A stretch of DNA of 8,748 bases from Burkholderiales bacterium RIFCSPHIGHO2_12_FULL_61_11 (GCA_001770785.1 MERZ01000400.1:1-8748), one strand, 5' to 3'. Counted from the first letter of the stretch, positions 1 through 8,508 are shown. Notes: generated from the sequence alone by a model not told the origin. Numbers and translations: made by a program.

Positions 1-1259
1 CGCCCGCGCGCCCGATGCCTGCAGCCGCAGCTGCAGGAACTTCACGTCAAATTCATCGACCAGCCGCCCAGCCAGATAGGTCAGCGCTTGCAGCAGGGTG
101 AAGCTCTCAACCTTGAGCCATAAGCGGGCATCCGCGCCCTCCACCGTGACCGGCCGCTGGCAATGACTCTCGATCTGGCGCTGCGCCGCCATCACCAGAT
201 CGGTTCCCAGCATTTCCTCCAGTGGCCAGCGCGTCTTGAGCCCCTCGGTGGAGCGCTGGATCAGGTCGGTGACGCGCTGGCTCATTGCGCTAACCTCGTC
301 GCGCACCACGCCCAGGAAGCGTTCGCGCATCTCGGGCTCCAGGTCGGTAAAACCCAGCATGTCGACTGCCGCCTGCATGTTGGCCAGCGACGAGCGGCTG
401 CCCTCGGTCAGGCCATGCAGCAACTGGTCGCGCAACGACTCCTCCTGAAAGCTTCGCGTCACGTTGTCGAGCATGAGCACGAAGCCGCTGATGCCACCGG
501 CGGGCGCGGCCCCGGCCTCGCCCGCGCGCACCGGCGTCATCAGCACGCGCAGCAACTGTCCGCCAGGGGTGGTGGTGACGAATTGCGCTGACGGGCTGCC
601 GGCCCCCCGGGTCACGCGCTGGTGAATATTCTCCAGCGCATGCGCCACCAGCTGACGGTCAAACACGGCGTAGATGGAGCGGCCTATGCCCAGCAGCTCG
701 GCGCCATCGGCCAGCGCGGGGGCTTGCGACAGCGCGCGGAACTGCAGCCGGGCGCGGCTGTTGTAAAGCAGGATGCGGCCATCGAGGTTGCAGACCACGA
801 CGCTCTGGGTCAGCTCGGACATCAGCGCTGCGAGGCGATTTCTCTCCTCCTGCAGGCTGTAGCTGGCCTGCGCGACCTGCTGCGCCACGTCCTCGCGGAG
901 CAGGTCGCGCTGAGCGGCCAGCGCATTGATGATGTCGGCCAGCGCGCGGATTTCCGCGCTGCCGTGCGGGGTCAATTGCTGCGGTCCGGTCGCGGCCAGC
1001 AGCACGCGGGTTTGCTCCAGCAGTCGGGCCGGTGCGCCAACGTAGCGCTGATACACCCGGCGCAGGCCCGCGGCCACCCCCAGCACGGCGAGCAGCCAGC
1101 TCATGCCCAGCAGGGCCATGCGGGGAGCGAGCACCGCGCCGACGGTCTCGCGCTGCGCCGGCTCCAGCGTGGACCAGACCAGTGCCACGGTCAAGCCCAT
1201 CCACGCGGCCAGGCCCAGGGCCACGACGCCGATGGCCAGCAGCAGCCGACGATCCAGCT

Positions 1260-1263
<4 letters not shown>
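1..1263 (-). CDS. Membrane-anchored PAS protein with degenerate histidine-kinase-like region (C-terminus outside window)
   Basis: Partial gene: 421 codons are open to the window edge. I chose the GTG at 1263 because it overlaps the receiver gene's TGA by four bases, a typical coupled start. Residues 7-31 and 48-68 are two membrane helices with a short loop (about 32-47) between them. Residues 70-140 look like a HAMP or coiled-coil linker. Residues 141-270 look like a PAS domain (VVVCNLDGRILLYN at 155-168). Residues 275-340 resemble a kinase dimerisation domain, but the His position holds Glu287 (TEGSRSSL against THELRTPL). Residues 375-415 resemble the start of an ATPase domain, but the N-box Asn positions hold Tyr396 and Arg400. 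It is therefore probably not an active kinase. From memory, related Comamonadaceae proteins carry a 3'-5' exonuclease (DNA polymerase III epsilon-like) domain at the C-terminus. That part would lie outside this window and is not seen here. Confidence 0.85.
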
Positions 1264-1605
<342 letters not shown>

Positions 1606-1634
<29 letters not shown>

Positions 1635-4392
1635 GTCTGTCTCCTTCTCTTGTTTTGGCCGCATCGGACGTGGCGGGCGACCAAGGCAGGAAAAACGTGA
1701 AGCAGGCACCTTGACCCGGCTTCGATTCGAGCCACAGCCGCCCACCAAAGTGTTCCACAATCTGGCGGCTGATGGGCAGGCCCAGGCCCGTGCCCTGTGG
1801 CCGGTTGGCCGCGTCGCCACCCTGACGGAACTTCTCAAAAATCAGGCCCTGCTGCTCGGGCGGAACGCCGGGGCCGTTGTCCTGCACCTGCACCGTCAAA
1901 CCCGTGGCATCGCTCGTCAGGCTCACCGCCACCCTGGCACCCGATACCGGCACGAACTTGACGGCATTGGACAGCAGGTTCAGGATAACCTGCATCAGGC
2001 GGTCGGGGTCGGCCCGCAGCGTGCGCACCTGGGCCGGCATGCTCACTTCCACCGCACACTGACGTTCGCGGAACATCTCGGCCGTGGTCGCGAGGGCCTG
2101 AGCCAACAGGGCGCGCAAGTCGACCTCGGTGTTGTGCCACTCGGCATGGCCCGATTCGATCTTGGCCATGTCCAGCACCTGATTGACCAGCCGCGACAAG
2201 CGCTCGGTCTCGGCAACGATGATGGCGACAAACTGCTGGCGCTGCCCGGGCGCCATGTCGGGATCGTCGCGCATCAGCTCGGCCAGCGCGCGAATCGATG
2301 TCAGGGGCGTGCGCAGCTCGTGCGTGACCGAGGACATGAAATCGTCCTTGAGGCGATCCAGGCTCTTGAGTTGCTCGTTGGCCTGCCGCAATTCGGCCGT
2401 GGCCCGCTCCAGCGAACGCGACTTGTCCTCCAGTTCGCGCGAGTAGGCGCGGACCTGCGACGTCTCATCGAGAATGCGCAGCACGTCCTCGGGGGTCAGC
2501 ACCTCTTCCTCGGCGACCGACGCCACCAGCACCCGGGCCGAGGCACTGCCCACCGCGCCGGCCAGCTGGGTTTCAACAAACTGCACCAGCCGGGCGTCGG
2601 GAGCCATCGCGGCAACCGCCGTGGCCCCCACGCTGCGCGCGTAATCCTCGAACAGGCGCCGGGCTTTCTGAAGACCCAGGTAACGCTCGCACAAGCTCAG
2701 CAGATCGGGGACGCTGGCCTGGCCGCGCCAGAACACCGGGCTCGAAGCGGCCTGGCGCTGGAACACATCGACAAACAGCAGGGCCTGGCTGGCCTCTTGC
2801 CCGGATGGCGCACGCCAGAGCGACAAGCCGACATAGGCCGCGACATTGGCGAGCAAGCTCCAGAACAGCGAGTGCGTGAGCCCGTCCAGCCCTTGCAGGC
2901 CCAGCAGTTGCTCGGGCTTCAGGAATGCCAGCCCCCACGGCCCCTCGGTGATGAACGCGGTATCCAGCCAGCCCGACTTGGCAATCGACGGCAGCATCAA
3001 GGTGTAAATCCACATCAGGAAACCGGCCAGCAAGCCGGCCAGCGCGCCGCGCCGGGTGGCGCCCTTCCAGTAGAGCCCGCCCAGCACGGCGGGCGCGAAC
3101 TGGGCCACGGCAGCGAAGCTGATCAGGCCAATACTGACCAGCGCATAAACCTCCCCTGCCAGGTGGAAATACAGATAACCGAGCACCAGCACTCCCAGGA
3201 TGGCCGCGCGCCGTATGCCCAGCAGCAGGCGGGTCAGGTCGTGTCCGGCGGCGGGCCGGAAGTGGCGCGTGCGCAGCAGCAGCGGCATCACCAGTTCATT
3301 GCTGACCATGGTGGACACGGCAATCGTCTCGACGATCACCATGCCGGTGGAGGCCGACAGCCCCCCGATGAAGACAAACAGCGCCAGCCCCTGCTGGCCG
3401 GCGGCCAGCGGCAGCGAGATCACGAAATTCTCGGCATTCATCTGCCCGGAGCCAAAGTACAGCAAGCCGCCCAGCGCGATCGGCAGCACGAACAGGTTGA
3501 TCAGCAGCAGGTAAAGCGGGAACACCCAGATGGCGCGGCGCAGATGGCTCTCGCGCACGTTCTCCACCACCATGAGCTGGAACTGCCGCGGCAGGAACAG
3601 CACGGACAGCATGGACAGCAGGGTCAGCGCGAACCACTGCGTCCAGGAAAATGTGCCGCCCTGCTCCAGCCGCATCAGGTTTTGCAGCGCCGGCACCGCC
3701 CTGGCCCGGCCGAACAGATCGGCCAGGCCATCAAACAGTCCGTAAACCACGAACAGGCCCACGGCCAGGAACGCCACCAGCTTGACCACGGACTCGAAGG
3801 CAATGGCCGCCACCATGCCCTCGTGGCGCTCCGCGGCGTCCAGATGGCGCGCGCCAAACATCATGGTGAAACCCGCCAGCACCAGGGCGACGTAGAACGC
3901 ACTGTCGCGGCCCCAGTGCAGCGGCGCTGCCGCGTCGCCGCCGTCTGGCAGGGTCAGCAGCGCATAACCCGCAGACACCGCCTTGAGCTGCAGCGCAATG
4001 TAGGGAATGATGCCAACCACGGCGATCAGCGTCACCAGCCCCGCCAGCAAGGGGCTCTTGCCGTAGCGGCTGCCAATGAAGTCGGCAATCGAGGTGATGC
4101 GGTAGGCCTTGGCGATACGGATCATCTTGCGCAGCACCATCCAGCCCAGCACCATGGCCAGCGTGGGCCCGAGATAGATCGGCAAAAACCACACGCCGCC
4201 CGAGGCGGCCCGTCCCACGCTGCCGAAATAGGTCCAGGCGGTGCAATACACCGCCAGCGACAGCGAATAGGTCCAGGGGTTGGCGATGATGGATCGCCCG
4301 TGCGCGGCCCGCCAGTCGCCGTAATAGGCCACCGCGAACAGCAGCAGCAGATAGGCAAACGAAGTGCCGATGACGAGCGCGGGCGAGAGCAC
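1606..4392 (-). CDS. Sodium:solute symporter-type sensor histidine kinase (CbrA/CrbS/MxtR-like)
   Basis: A 928-residue inner-membrane protein. Residues 1-525 form a sodium:solute symporter (SLC5-like) domain of about 13 hydrophobic helices. Residues 530-640 are a soluble linker (LLSLCERYLGLQKARRLF at 564-581) that may correspond to the STAC domain of such kinases. Residues 640-680 are a coiled coil. The kinase core is intact: H box His691 (THELRTPL), N box Asn805 and Asn809 (NLLSNAVKF), G1 DNGPGV 838-843, F box IFEKF 851-855 and G2 GTGLGL 867-872. There is no attached receiver, so phosphate should pass to the separate receiver encoded next. The start is GTG at 4392, two bases after the preceding stop. 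In CbrA, CrbS and MxtR, kinases of this architecture control amino-acid or acetate use. The ligand here is not readable from sequence; acetate or a related carboxylate is an inference from the nearby ActP-like symporter. Confidence 0.95.
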
Positions 4393-4394
4393 GG

Positions 4395-4607
4395 CTAGTC
4401 GTCCCTCGGCTTATGGGCCGAGCGTTCCATCAGCCACGCCATGTTGGCGATCAACAGGGCCCAGAGAATGAACAGGGCCGCAGGGAACAGCGGCACGCCG
4501 AACAGCGTCGCGTCGCGGTCCCACAGACCGAGCAGCGGAAAGTTGAACAGCAGACAGCCACCGACAAACAGCGCAACCAGACGTTGCGCGCCGAGTCCTT
4601 TAAACAC
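4395..4607 (-). CDS. Small two-helix membrane protein preceding the symporter-kinase (CbrX-like position)
   Basis: A 70-residue hydrophobic protein with two predicted membrane helices at about residues 9-29 and 39-60, joined by a short loop (WDRDATLFG, 29-37) and ending in a charged tail. The start is GTG at 4607, supported by GAGGAG ending six bases upstream. Its TAG stop lies two bases before the kinase GTG, which itself has only a weak ribosome-binding site, so kinase translation probably depends on this gene. Pseudomonas cbrX, a small gene coupled to the cbrA kinase gene, offers a precedent for that arrangement; homology is not shown here. The size and hydrophobic pattern also recall the small DUF3311-type membrane proteins near solute symporters, but I cannot assign it to a family with certainty. 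It could be an accessory subunit of the kinase's transporter half or simply a coupling cistron. Confidence 0.8.
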   Translation of the reverse strand: MFKGLGAQRLVALFVGGCLLFNFPLLGLWDRDATLFGVPLFPAALFILWALLIANMAWLMERSAHKPRDD

Positions 4608-4624
4608 TGCAGTCTCCTCATCTG

Positions 4625-4650
4625 GGGTTCCGCACGCACTGCGCGAACCC
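4625..4650 (-). promoter_or_regulatory. Inverted repeat or RNA hairpin just upstream of the small membrane gene
   Basis: GGGTTC and GAACCC form six perfect base pairs, extended inward by about four more pairs with one bulged G and a five-base loop. The structure ends only about nine bases before the GAGGAG ribosome-binding site of the 70-residue gene. No U-tract follows on either strand, so it does not look like an intrinsic terminator. It could be a structured leader that affects translation of the small gene and, through coupling, the kinase, or an operator dyad. The rest of the 120-base gap (4608-4727) shows no clear promoter; a CACAAT hexamer near 4660 has no convincing -35 partner. Confidence 0.4.
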
Positions 4651-4727
4651 TCCTACCATGATTGTGCCCGCGCAAGCCGCCTCGTCTTGCGCAGCCGAGC
4701 CGTGACCGGCGCCGGCTTTGGCGCAGA

Positions 4728-5084
4728 TCAGGTTTTGCGCTTTTGCGACAAGCCCGCATGGGCATGCCGCGACAGCGCAAAACCCGCGAAAAACTTGCAC
4801 CAGATGGTGCTGCCGGCGATGGCGGTCCAGGTGTTGTATTCCAGCCGTCCCAGCAGCACGGCAATGATGACCCCCACGATGACGGCGCCGGCGATCAGGT
4901 TGACGGCCAGGTCATAGGGCGCGAACTTCGCCGGATCAGGCGGCGACTCGCCGTGCTTGAGCGCCACCTCGGAAAAGTCGCGCCTGATCAGGACGCGCCA
5001 GGCGCGCCGCAGCCAGAAAAACGCCATCGGAAACAGCGCCAGGAAGAGAATCCATGTCAAGGCGACACTCACATTAAAAACCAT
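4728..5084 (-). CDS. Uncharacterised inner-membrane protein, 118 residues
   Basis: I do not recognise a named family. Residues 5-25 form a strong hydrophobic helix followed by a very basic stretch (RRAWRVLIRR, 26-35), so the N-terminus should face outward with the following loop in the cytoplasm. The loop (36-58) is polar with prolines (GESPPDPAKF). Residues 59-80 form a second strong helix, and 86-104 a weaker third one containing a single Cys (IWCKFF). The tail is His- and Lys-rich. The ATG at 5084 is preceded by GGGAG about six bases upstream. The gene lies after the terminator of the symporter operon and 120 bases before the 70-residue gene, so it is either the first gene of the signalling operon or a single-gene unit. 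Its position between a symporter and a symporter-kinase suggests a membrane accessory role, which is inference only. Confidence 0.8.
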   Translation of the reverse strand: MVFNVSVALTWILFLALFPMAFFWLRRAWRVLIRRDFSEVALKHGESPPDPAKFAPYDLAVNLIAGAVIVGVIIAVLLGRLEYNTWTAIAGSTIWCKFFAGFALSRHAHAGLSQKRKT

Positions 5085-5137
5085 GCGGAGCTCCCGGAAC
5101 CCGTCAATGCCATGGGCACCCGCGGATCGATTTCAGT

Positions 5138-5170
5138 AAAAAAGGCCCTGCCAGCGCAGCTGACAGGGCC
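5138..5170 (-). terminator. Rho-independent terminator of the symporter operon
   Basis: On the minus strand GGCCCTG (5170-5164) pairs perfectly with CAGGGCC (5150-5144). The stem continues inward, after one A-C mismatch, with CAGC/GCTG around a three-base loop. Six consecutive T residues (5143-5138) follow at once. The element lies about 60 bases after the symporter stop codon and 54 bases before the next gene, so it separates the transport operon from the signalling genes. On the plus strand a run of As precedes the stem but no T-run follows it, so it is unidirectional. Confidence 0.9.
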
Positions 5171-5232
5171 TCCATTGTCACTCCCGCCCGCGTGAGCGGT
5201 CAGGAATTCGTCTCAAGCCGTGGTCAGCCAGA

Positions 5233-7038
5233 TCAATGACCGCCGGTCACCAGCTTGGAGCCGCGCGGGACGCGTACGGCTTCCACCATCGCCTGGATGT
5301 GCTCCGGCGGCTCCTTGGTGACTTTATCCACCAGATAAGCCACGATGAAGTTCACCAGCGCACCCACCGCACCGAAGGCTTCCGGCGTGATGCCAAAGAA
5401 GCTGTTGGGCCCACCAATCAAACCAAGGTATTCAGTCCCCTTGATGAAGAACAGGCCCTTGTGCGCGAACACATAGAACAGCGTGATGAACAGGCCGGAC
5501 AGCATGCCGGCAATGGCGCCTTCCTTGTTCATCTTCTTGCTGAAGATGCCCATCATGATCGCGGGGAACAGCGAACTGGCGGCAATACCGAAGGCCAGCG
5601 CCACCGTGCCAGCGGCAAAGCCGGGCGGGTTAAGACCCAGATAGCCAGCGACCAGGATGGATGCCGCCATGGCAATCTTGCCTGCCATCAACTCGCCCTT
5701 CTCACTGATCTCGGGCATGAAGATGTTCTTGACCAGGTCGTGCGAGATCGCCGACGAAATCGCCATCAACAGGCCGGCGGCAGTGGACAGCGCCGCGGCC
5801 AGACCACCGGCAGCCACCAAGGCAATCACCCAGTTGGGCAGCAGCGCGATCTCGGGATTGGCCATCACAATGATGTCGGCGTTGACATCCAGCTCGTTGC
5901 CTTTCCAGCCCGCGGCAGCAGCCTTGGCAGCAGCAGCGGCGTCCTTGGTCTTGTCGTTGTAGTACTGGATGCGGCCATCGCCGTTCTTGTCCGTGAACTT
6001 CAAAAGACCGGTTTTTTCCCAGCGCTTCATCCAGTCCGGGCGAGCCTCGTTCACGATGCTGGACTCGGGGGCGTACAGGTCACCGCCCGTTTTCACGGCG
6101 CTATTAATCGTCGCGTGAAGGTTCAGCTTGGCCATGGCGGCCACGGCAGGCGCCGTGGTGTACAGAATCGCGATAAAGACCAGTGCCCAGCCGGCGGAGC
6201 TGCGAGCAGCTTTCACCGAGGGCACCGTAAAGAATCTCATGATGACGTGCGGCAGGCCCGCAGTTCCAATCATCAGCGACAAGGTGTACACAAACATGTT
6301 CAGGGTACTGCCCGCCGTGGTGGTGGTGTACTTGCCAAAGCCCAGGTCGGTGACCACCAGGTCGAGCTTGGCCAGCAGCGACATGTCCGTTCCCGAATAG
6401 CCGCCGCCCAGACCCAGTTGCGGAATCGCGTTGCCCGTGAGCTGCAGCGAGATGAAGATCGCCGGGATCGTGTAGGCCAGAATCAGCACCACGTACTGCG
6501 CCACCTGGGTGTAGGTAATGCCTTTCATGCCGCCGAACACGGCGTAGGCAAACACGATCGCCATGCCGACGTAGATGCCGGTTGCACTGGACACACCCAG
6601 GAAGCGCGAGAACGCCACGCCGACGCCCGTCATCTGACCGATGATGTACGTCAGCGAGGCAACCAGCAGGCACAGCACCGCCACCGTGCTGGCGCTCTTG
6701 GAGTAGAAGCGGTCGCCGATGAACTGGGGCACGGTGAACTTGCCGAACTTGCGCAAGTAGGGTGCCAGCAGCATGGCCAGCAGCACGTAGCCGCCGGTCC
6801 AGCCCATCAGGAACAGGCCGCCGCCGTAACCCATGTTGGCGATCAGGCCGGCCATGGAAATGAACGACGCGGCGCTCATCCAGTCGGCCGCCGTGGCCAT
6901 GCCGTTCATGACCGGGTGCACGGCGCCGCCAGCGGCGTAGAACTCACTGGTCGAGCCGGCGCGCGCCCAGACCGCAATGCCGATGTAGAGCGCGAAGCTC
7001 AGACCGACAAAAAGATAGATGGTAGTTTGAAGATCCAT
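5233..7038 (-). CDS. Sodium:solute symporter, VC_2705/ActP-like large subunit (probable acetate or carboxylate uptake)
   Basis: A 601-residue inner-membrane permease of the SSS (SLC5) family with about 13 hydrophobic segments from residue 5 to 570. Typical features include SAASFISMAGLI (55-66), TYIIGQMTGVG (130-140) and the ALSTAAGLLMAISSAISHDL stretch (415-434), where family members place Na+-site residues. Pairing with a DUF4212 gene three bases upstream identifies the VC_2705 subfamily (large plus small subunit) rather than single-gene E. coli-type ActP. The ATG at 7038 has GAGGA about seven bases upstream. Residues about 310-395 form a hydrophilic insert between membrane segments, with an EF-hand-like loop (DKNGDGRIQYYN, 350-361) and then an Ala/Lys-rich stretch (365-380). 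The substrate is inferred from family resemblance: acetate, or another short monocarboxylate. The gene is followed by a strong terminator. Confidence 0.95.
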   Translation of the reverse strand: MDLQTTIYLFVGLSFALYIGIAVWARAGSTSEFYAAGGAVHPVMNGMATAADWMSAASFISMAGLIANMGYGGGLFLMGWTGGYVLLAMLLAPYLRKFGKFTVPQFIGDRFYSKSASTVAVLCLLVASLTYIIGQMTGVGVAFSRFLGVSSATGIYVGMAIVFAYAVFGGMKGITYTQVAQYVVLILAYTIPAIFISLQLTGNAIPQLGLGGGYSGTDMSLLAKLDLVVTDLGFGKYTTTTAGSTLNMFVYTLSLMIGTAGLPHVIMRFFTVPSVKAARSSAGWALVFIAILYTTAPAVAAMAKLNLHATINSAVKTGGDLYAPESSIVNEARPDWMKRWEKTGLLKFTDKNGDGRIQYYNDKTKDAAAAAKAAAAGWKGNELDVNADIIVMANPEIALLPNWVIALVAAGGLAAALSTAAGLLMAISSAISHDLVKNIFMPEISEKGELMAGKIAMAASILVAGYLGLNPPGFAAGTVALAFGIAASSLFPAIMMGIFSKKMNKEGAIAGMLSGLFITLFYVFAHKGLFFIKGTEYLGLIGGPNSFFGITPEAFGAVGALVNFIVAYLVDKVTKEPPEHIQAMVEAVRVPRGSKLVTGGH

Positions 7039-7041
7039 GAT

Positions 7042-7302
7042 TTATTCCTCGTGCACGTCGAACCGACGGTCAATGTCGCCCATCTTCTTGGCGTAATAAA
7101 AAATCAGCACTATGAAGATATACATGGAACCCTGATGGGCAAACCAGAAACCCAGCGGATAACCGCCAAGATGGATCTGGTTGAACAGATCGACGAACAG
7201 GATGCCGGCGCCGAATGACACCAAAAACCAGACGATCAGAATCTTGGTCAACAGGCCGAGCGTGGCTTTCCAATAAGCCCCGGCACTAAGGTCTTCTACC
7301 AT
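7042..7302 (-). CDS. DUF4212 small subunit of sodium:solute symporter
   Basis: An 86-residue membrane protein with helices at about residues 16-40 and 52-70. The stretch GFWFAHQGSMYIFIVLIFYY (51-70), followed by AKKMGDIDRRFDV, is the hallmark of DUF4212, described as the small subunit of VC_2705-type symporters. The reading frame stays open 25 codons further upstream, but I place the start at the ATG at 7302. GAGGAG sits five bases before it, and the protein then matches the usual family length and N-terminus. Its TAA stop is three bases before the symporter ATG, so the two form a tight operon. It probably assembles with, stabilises or helps insert the large permease subunit. As first gene of the operon it should be directly controlled by the promoter in the gap upstream. 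Confidence 0.92.
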   Translation of the reverse strand: MVEDLSAGAYWKATLGLLTKILIVWFLVSFGAGILFVDLFNQIHLGGYPLGFWFAHQGSMYIFIVLIFYYAKKMGDIDRRFDVHEE

Positions 7303-7490
7303 GAAGTCTCCTCTTTTGAAATTGCACGAAATCAGCGGGGTGAACCACTGAGGCATCAGAGACTGCAGCGACGCCACAGCAATGTGAGGTGGACTTTGGC
7401 GGTGAATCCTTACGGCTGACTGATAAGCGACCCCAAGTTGGCATGGGAATTACACCAACAGGGAAAACACTTAGTACCGTTACCCAAGAC
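7303..7490 (-). promoter_or_regulatory. Probable promoter and leader region of the DUF4212-symporter operon
   Basis: This AT-richer stretch lies between the HMG-CoA lyase unit and the transport operon and holds no convincing gene. On the minus strand GTGTTTTCCC (7470-7461) and GTGTAATTCCC (7455-7445) are near-identical direct repeats 15 bases apart. Just upstream lies a GTA-N4-TAC dyad (7474-7483). These could be sites for an activator. I see no strong sigma-70 pair: TAATTC near 7447-7452 is a possible -10, but its -35 is poor. A sigma-54 match (GG/GC spacing) fails by two bases. The transcription start is therefore not assignable, and the leader could be around 120-150 bases long. Confidence 0.45.
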
Positions 7491-7537
7491 TAAGAAAATT
7501 CCGAGGGTCCTTCGGAGATGGGCGGATCCGAACCGCC
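7491..7537 (-). terminator. Possible weak terminator or attenuator with alternative hairpins after the HMG-CoA lyase gene
   Basis: On the minus strand a short hairpin with CCGA/TCGG ends (7515-7501) is followed by AATTTTCTTA, a weak terminator-like arrangement about 70 bases after the lyase stop codon. Just upstream, GGCGG/CCGCC (7537-7533 with 7525-7521) encloses a seven-base loop. A competing pairing, TTCGGA (7532-7527) with TCCGAA (7516-7511), would break both. The stems are short and the T-run has only four in a row, so this could equally be a poor terminator with no regulatory role. Confidence 0.35.
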
Positions 7538-7583
7538 AGCGGAGCCTGCGCCCAAGGTCGCCGCGACCGGCTGTCCAGGCGCC

Positions 7584-8504
7584 TTAAGCCGCTCGCTGGT
7601 TCAGCAGCGCAACGGCGGCGCGGGAATTGGGTTTTCGCTCAAGAAAGTCGCTGATGAATTTCCCCGCGTCGAGCAGTTTGTCCAGATCAATGCCGGTCTC
7701 GATGCCCATGCCCTGCAGCATGTAAACCACATCTTCGGTCGCCACATTGCCGGTGGCACCCTTGGCATAGGGGCAGCCGCCCAGGCCCGCGATCGAGGCA
7801 TCAAACTGCCAGACGCCCATTTCCAGCGTGGCCAGCGTATTGGCCAGCGCCTGGCCATAGGTGTCGTGGAAGTGGCCCGACACGTCGTCGATGGCGTAGT
7901 GCCTGAGCGCCGCCTCCATGGCGCGCTGCACCTTGCGCGGCGTTCCCACGCCAATGGTGTCAGCCACGCCGATGTGCTGCACGCCTATGCCCTTCATGAG
8001 CCCGGCCAGATAGCCCACGCGCTCGGGCGCAATCTCGCCTTCATAGGGACAGCCGACGGCGCACGACATGGCCCCGCGCACATGGATTCCGGCGGCGCGG
8101 GCGGCCTGCACCACGGGCGCGAAGCGTTCGATGCTCTCGGCAATGGAGCAGTTGATGTTGCGCTGGCTGAAGGCCTCGCTGGCCGCGCCGAACACCACAA
8201 TTTCATCGGGCCAAAATGCCCGCGGCGCTGCCACTGCCGCCTCAAAGCCCTTCATGTTGGGGATGAGCACGGAATAACGCACGCCCGGCTGGCGCCGGAT
8301 GCCGGCCATCACGGAGGCAGCGTCGGCCATCTGCGGCACCCATTTTGGCGAGACAAAGCTGGTCACTTCAATCTCGGTGAGGCCAGCGTCCTGCAGGCGA
8401 TGCACCAGCTCGATTTTCACGGCCGCGGGCACCGGTGCTTTTTCGTTCTGCAAGCCGTCACGCGGGCCGACATCGACGAGTTTGACTTTCGTGGGGAGTT
8501 TCAT
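7584..8504 (-). CDS. mvaB: Hydroxymethylglutaryl-CoA lyase
   Basis: A 306-residue TIM-barrel enzyme that cleaves 3-hydroxy-3-methylglutaryl-CoA to acetyl-CoA and acetoacetate, the last step of leucine breakdown. The active-site features are all present: VGPRDGLQNE (12-21) with Arg15 and Asp16, Glu46 in IEVTSFVSPKWVPQM, the metal-binding HFHDTYGQALANT (211-223) with His211 and His213, and the signature GLGGCPYAKGATGNVATED (240-258) with catalytic Cys244. Overall it parallels the human enzyme almost without gaps. The frame extends 20 codons further upstream, but the ATG at 8504 fits the family N-terminus and avoids a long overlap with the preceding gene, which ends four bases earlier. The ribosome-binding site is weak (AAGGG about eleven bases upstream). 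It probably shares a transcript with the dehydrogenase. The symbol follows the characterised Pseudomonas enzyme; liuE is an alternative name used in leucine clusters. Confidence 0.95.
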   Translation of the reverse strand: MKLPTKVKLVDVGPRDGLQNEKAPVPAAVKIELVHRLQDAGLTEIEVTSFVSPKWVPQMADAASVMAGIRRQPGVRYSVLIPNMKGFEAAVAAPRAFWPDEIVVFGAASEAFSQRNINCSIAESIERFAPVVQAARAAGIHVRGAMSCAVGCPYEGEIAPERVGYLAGLMKGIGVQHIGVADTIGVGTPRKVQRAMEAALRHYAIDDVSGHFHDTYGQALANTLATLEMGVWQFDASIAGLGGCPYAKGATGNVATEDVVYMLQGMGIETGIDLDKLLDAGKFISDFLERKPNSRAAVALLNQRAA

Positions 8505-8508
8505 ACGC

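Noticed and set aside
4690..4720. GC-rich dyad (CCGGCGCCGG) in the gap after the 118-residue gene, considered as a terminator
   Set aside because: The stem is short and no T-run follows on either strand.
5236..7218. A 660-codon plus-strand open frame opposite the symporter and the DUF4212 gene
   Set aside because: It shows the same His/Gln/Arg-rich antisense composition, runs across two real genes, and has no domain or good ribosome-binding site.
7440..7460. A possible sigma-54 promoter (TGG...GC) before the DUF4212 gene
   Set aside because: The GG to GC distance is two bases too long for the -24/-12 pattern.
7501..7540. A tRNA-like T-arm on the minus strand (five-pair stem with TTCGGAT loop)
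   Set aside because: The loop has G where tRNAs need A58, there is no matching acceptor strand or anticodon arm at the right distance, and no CCA.
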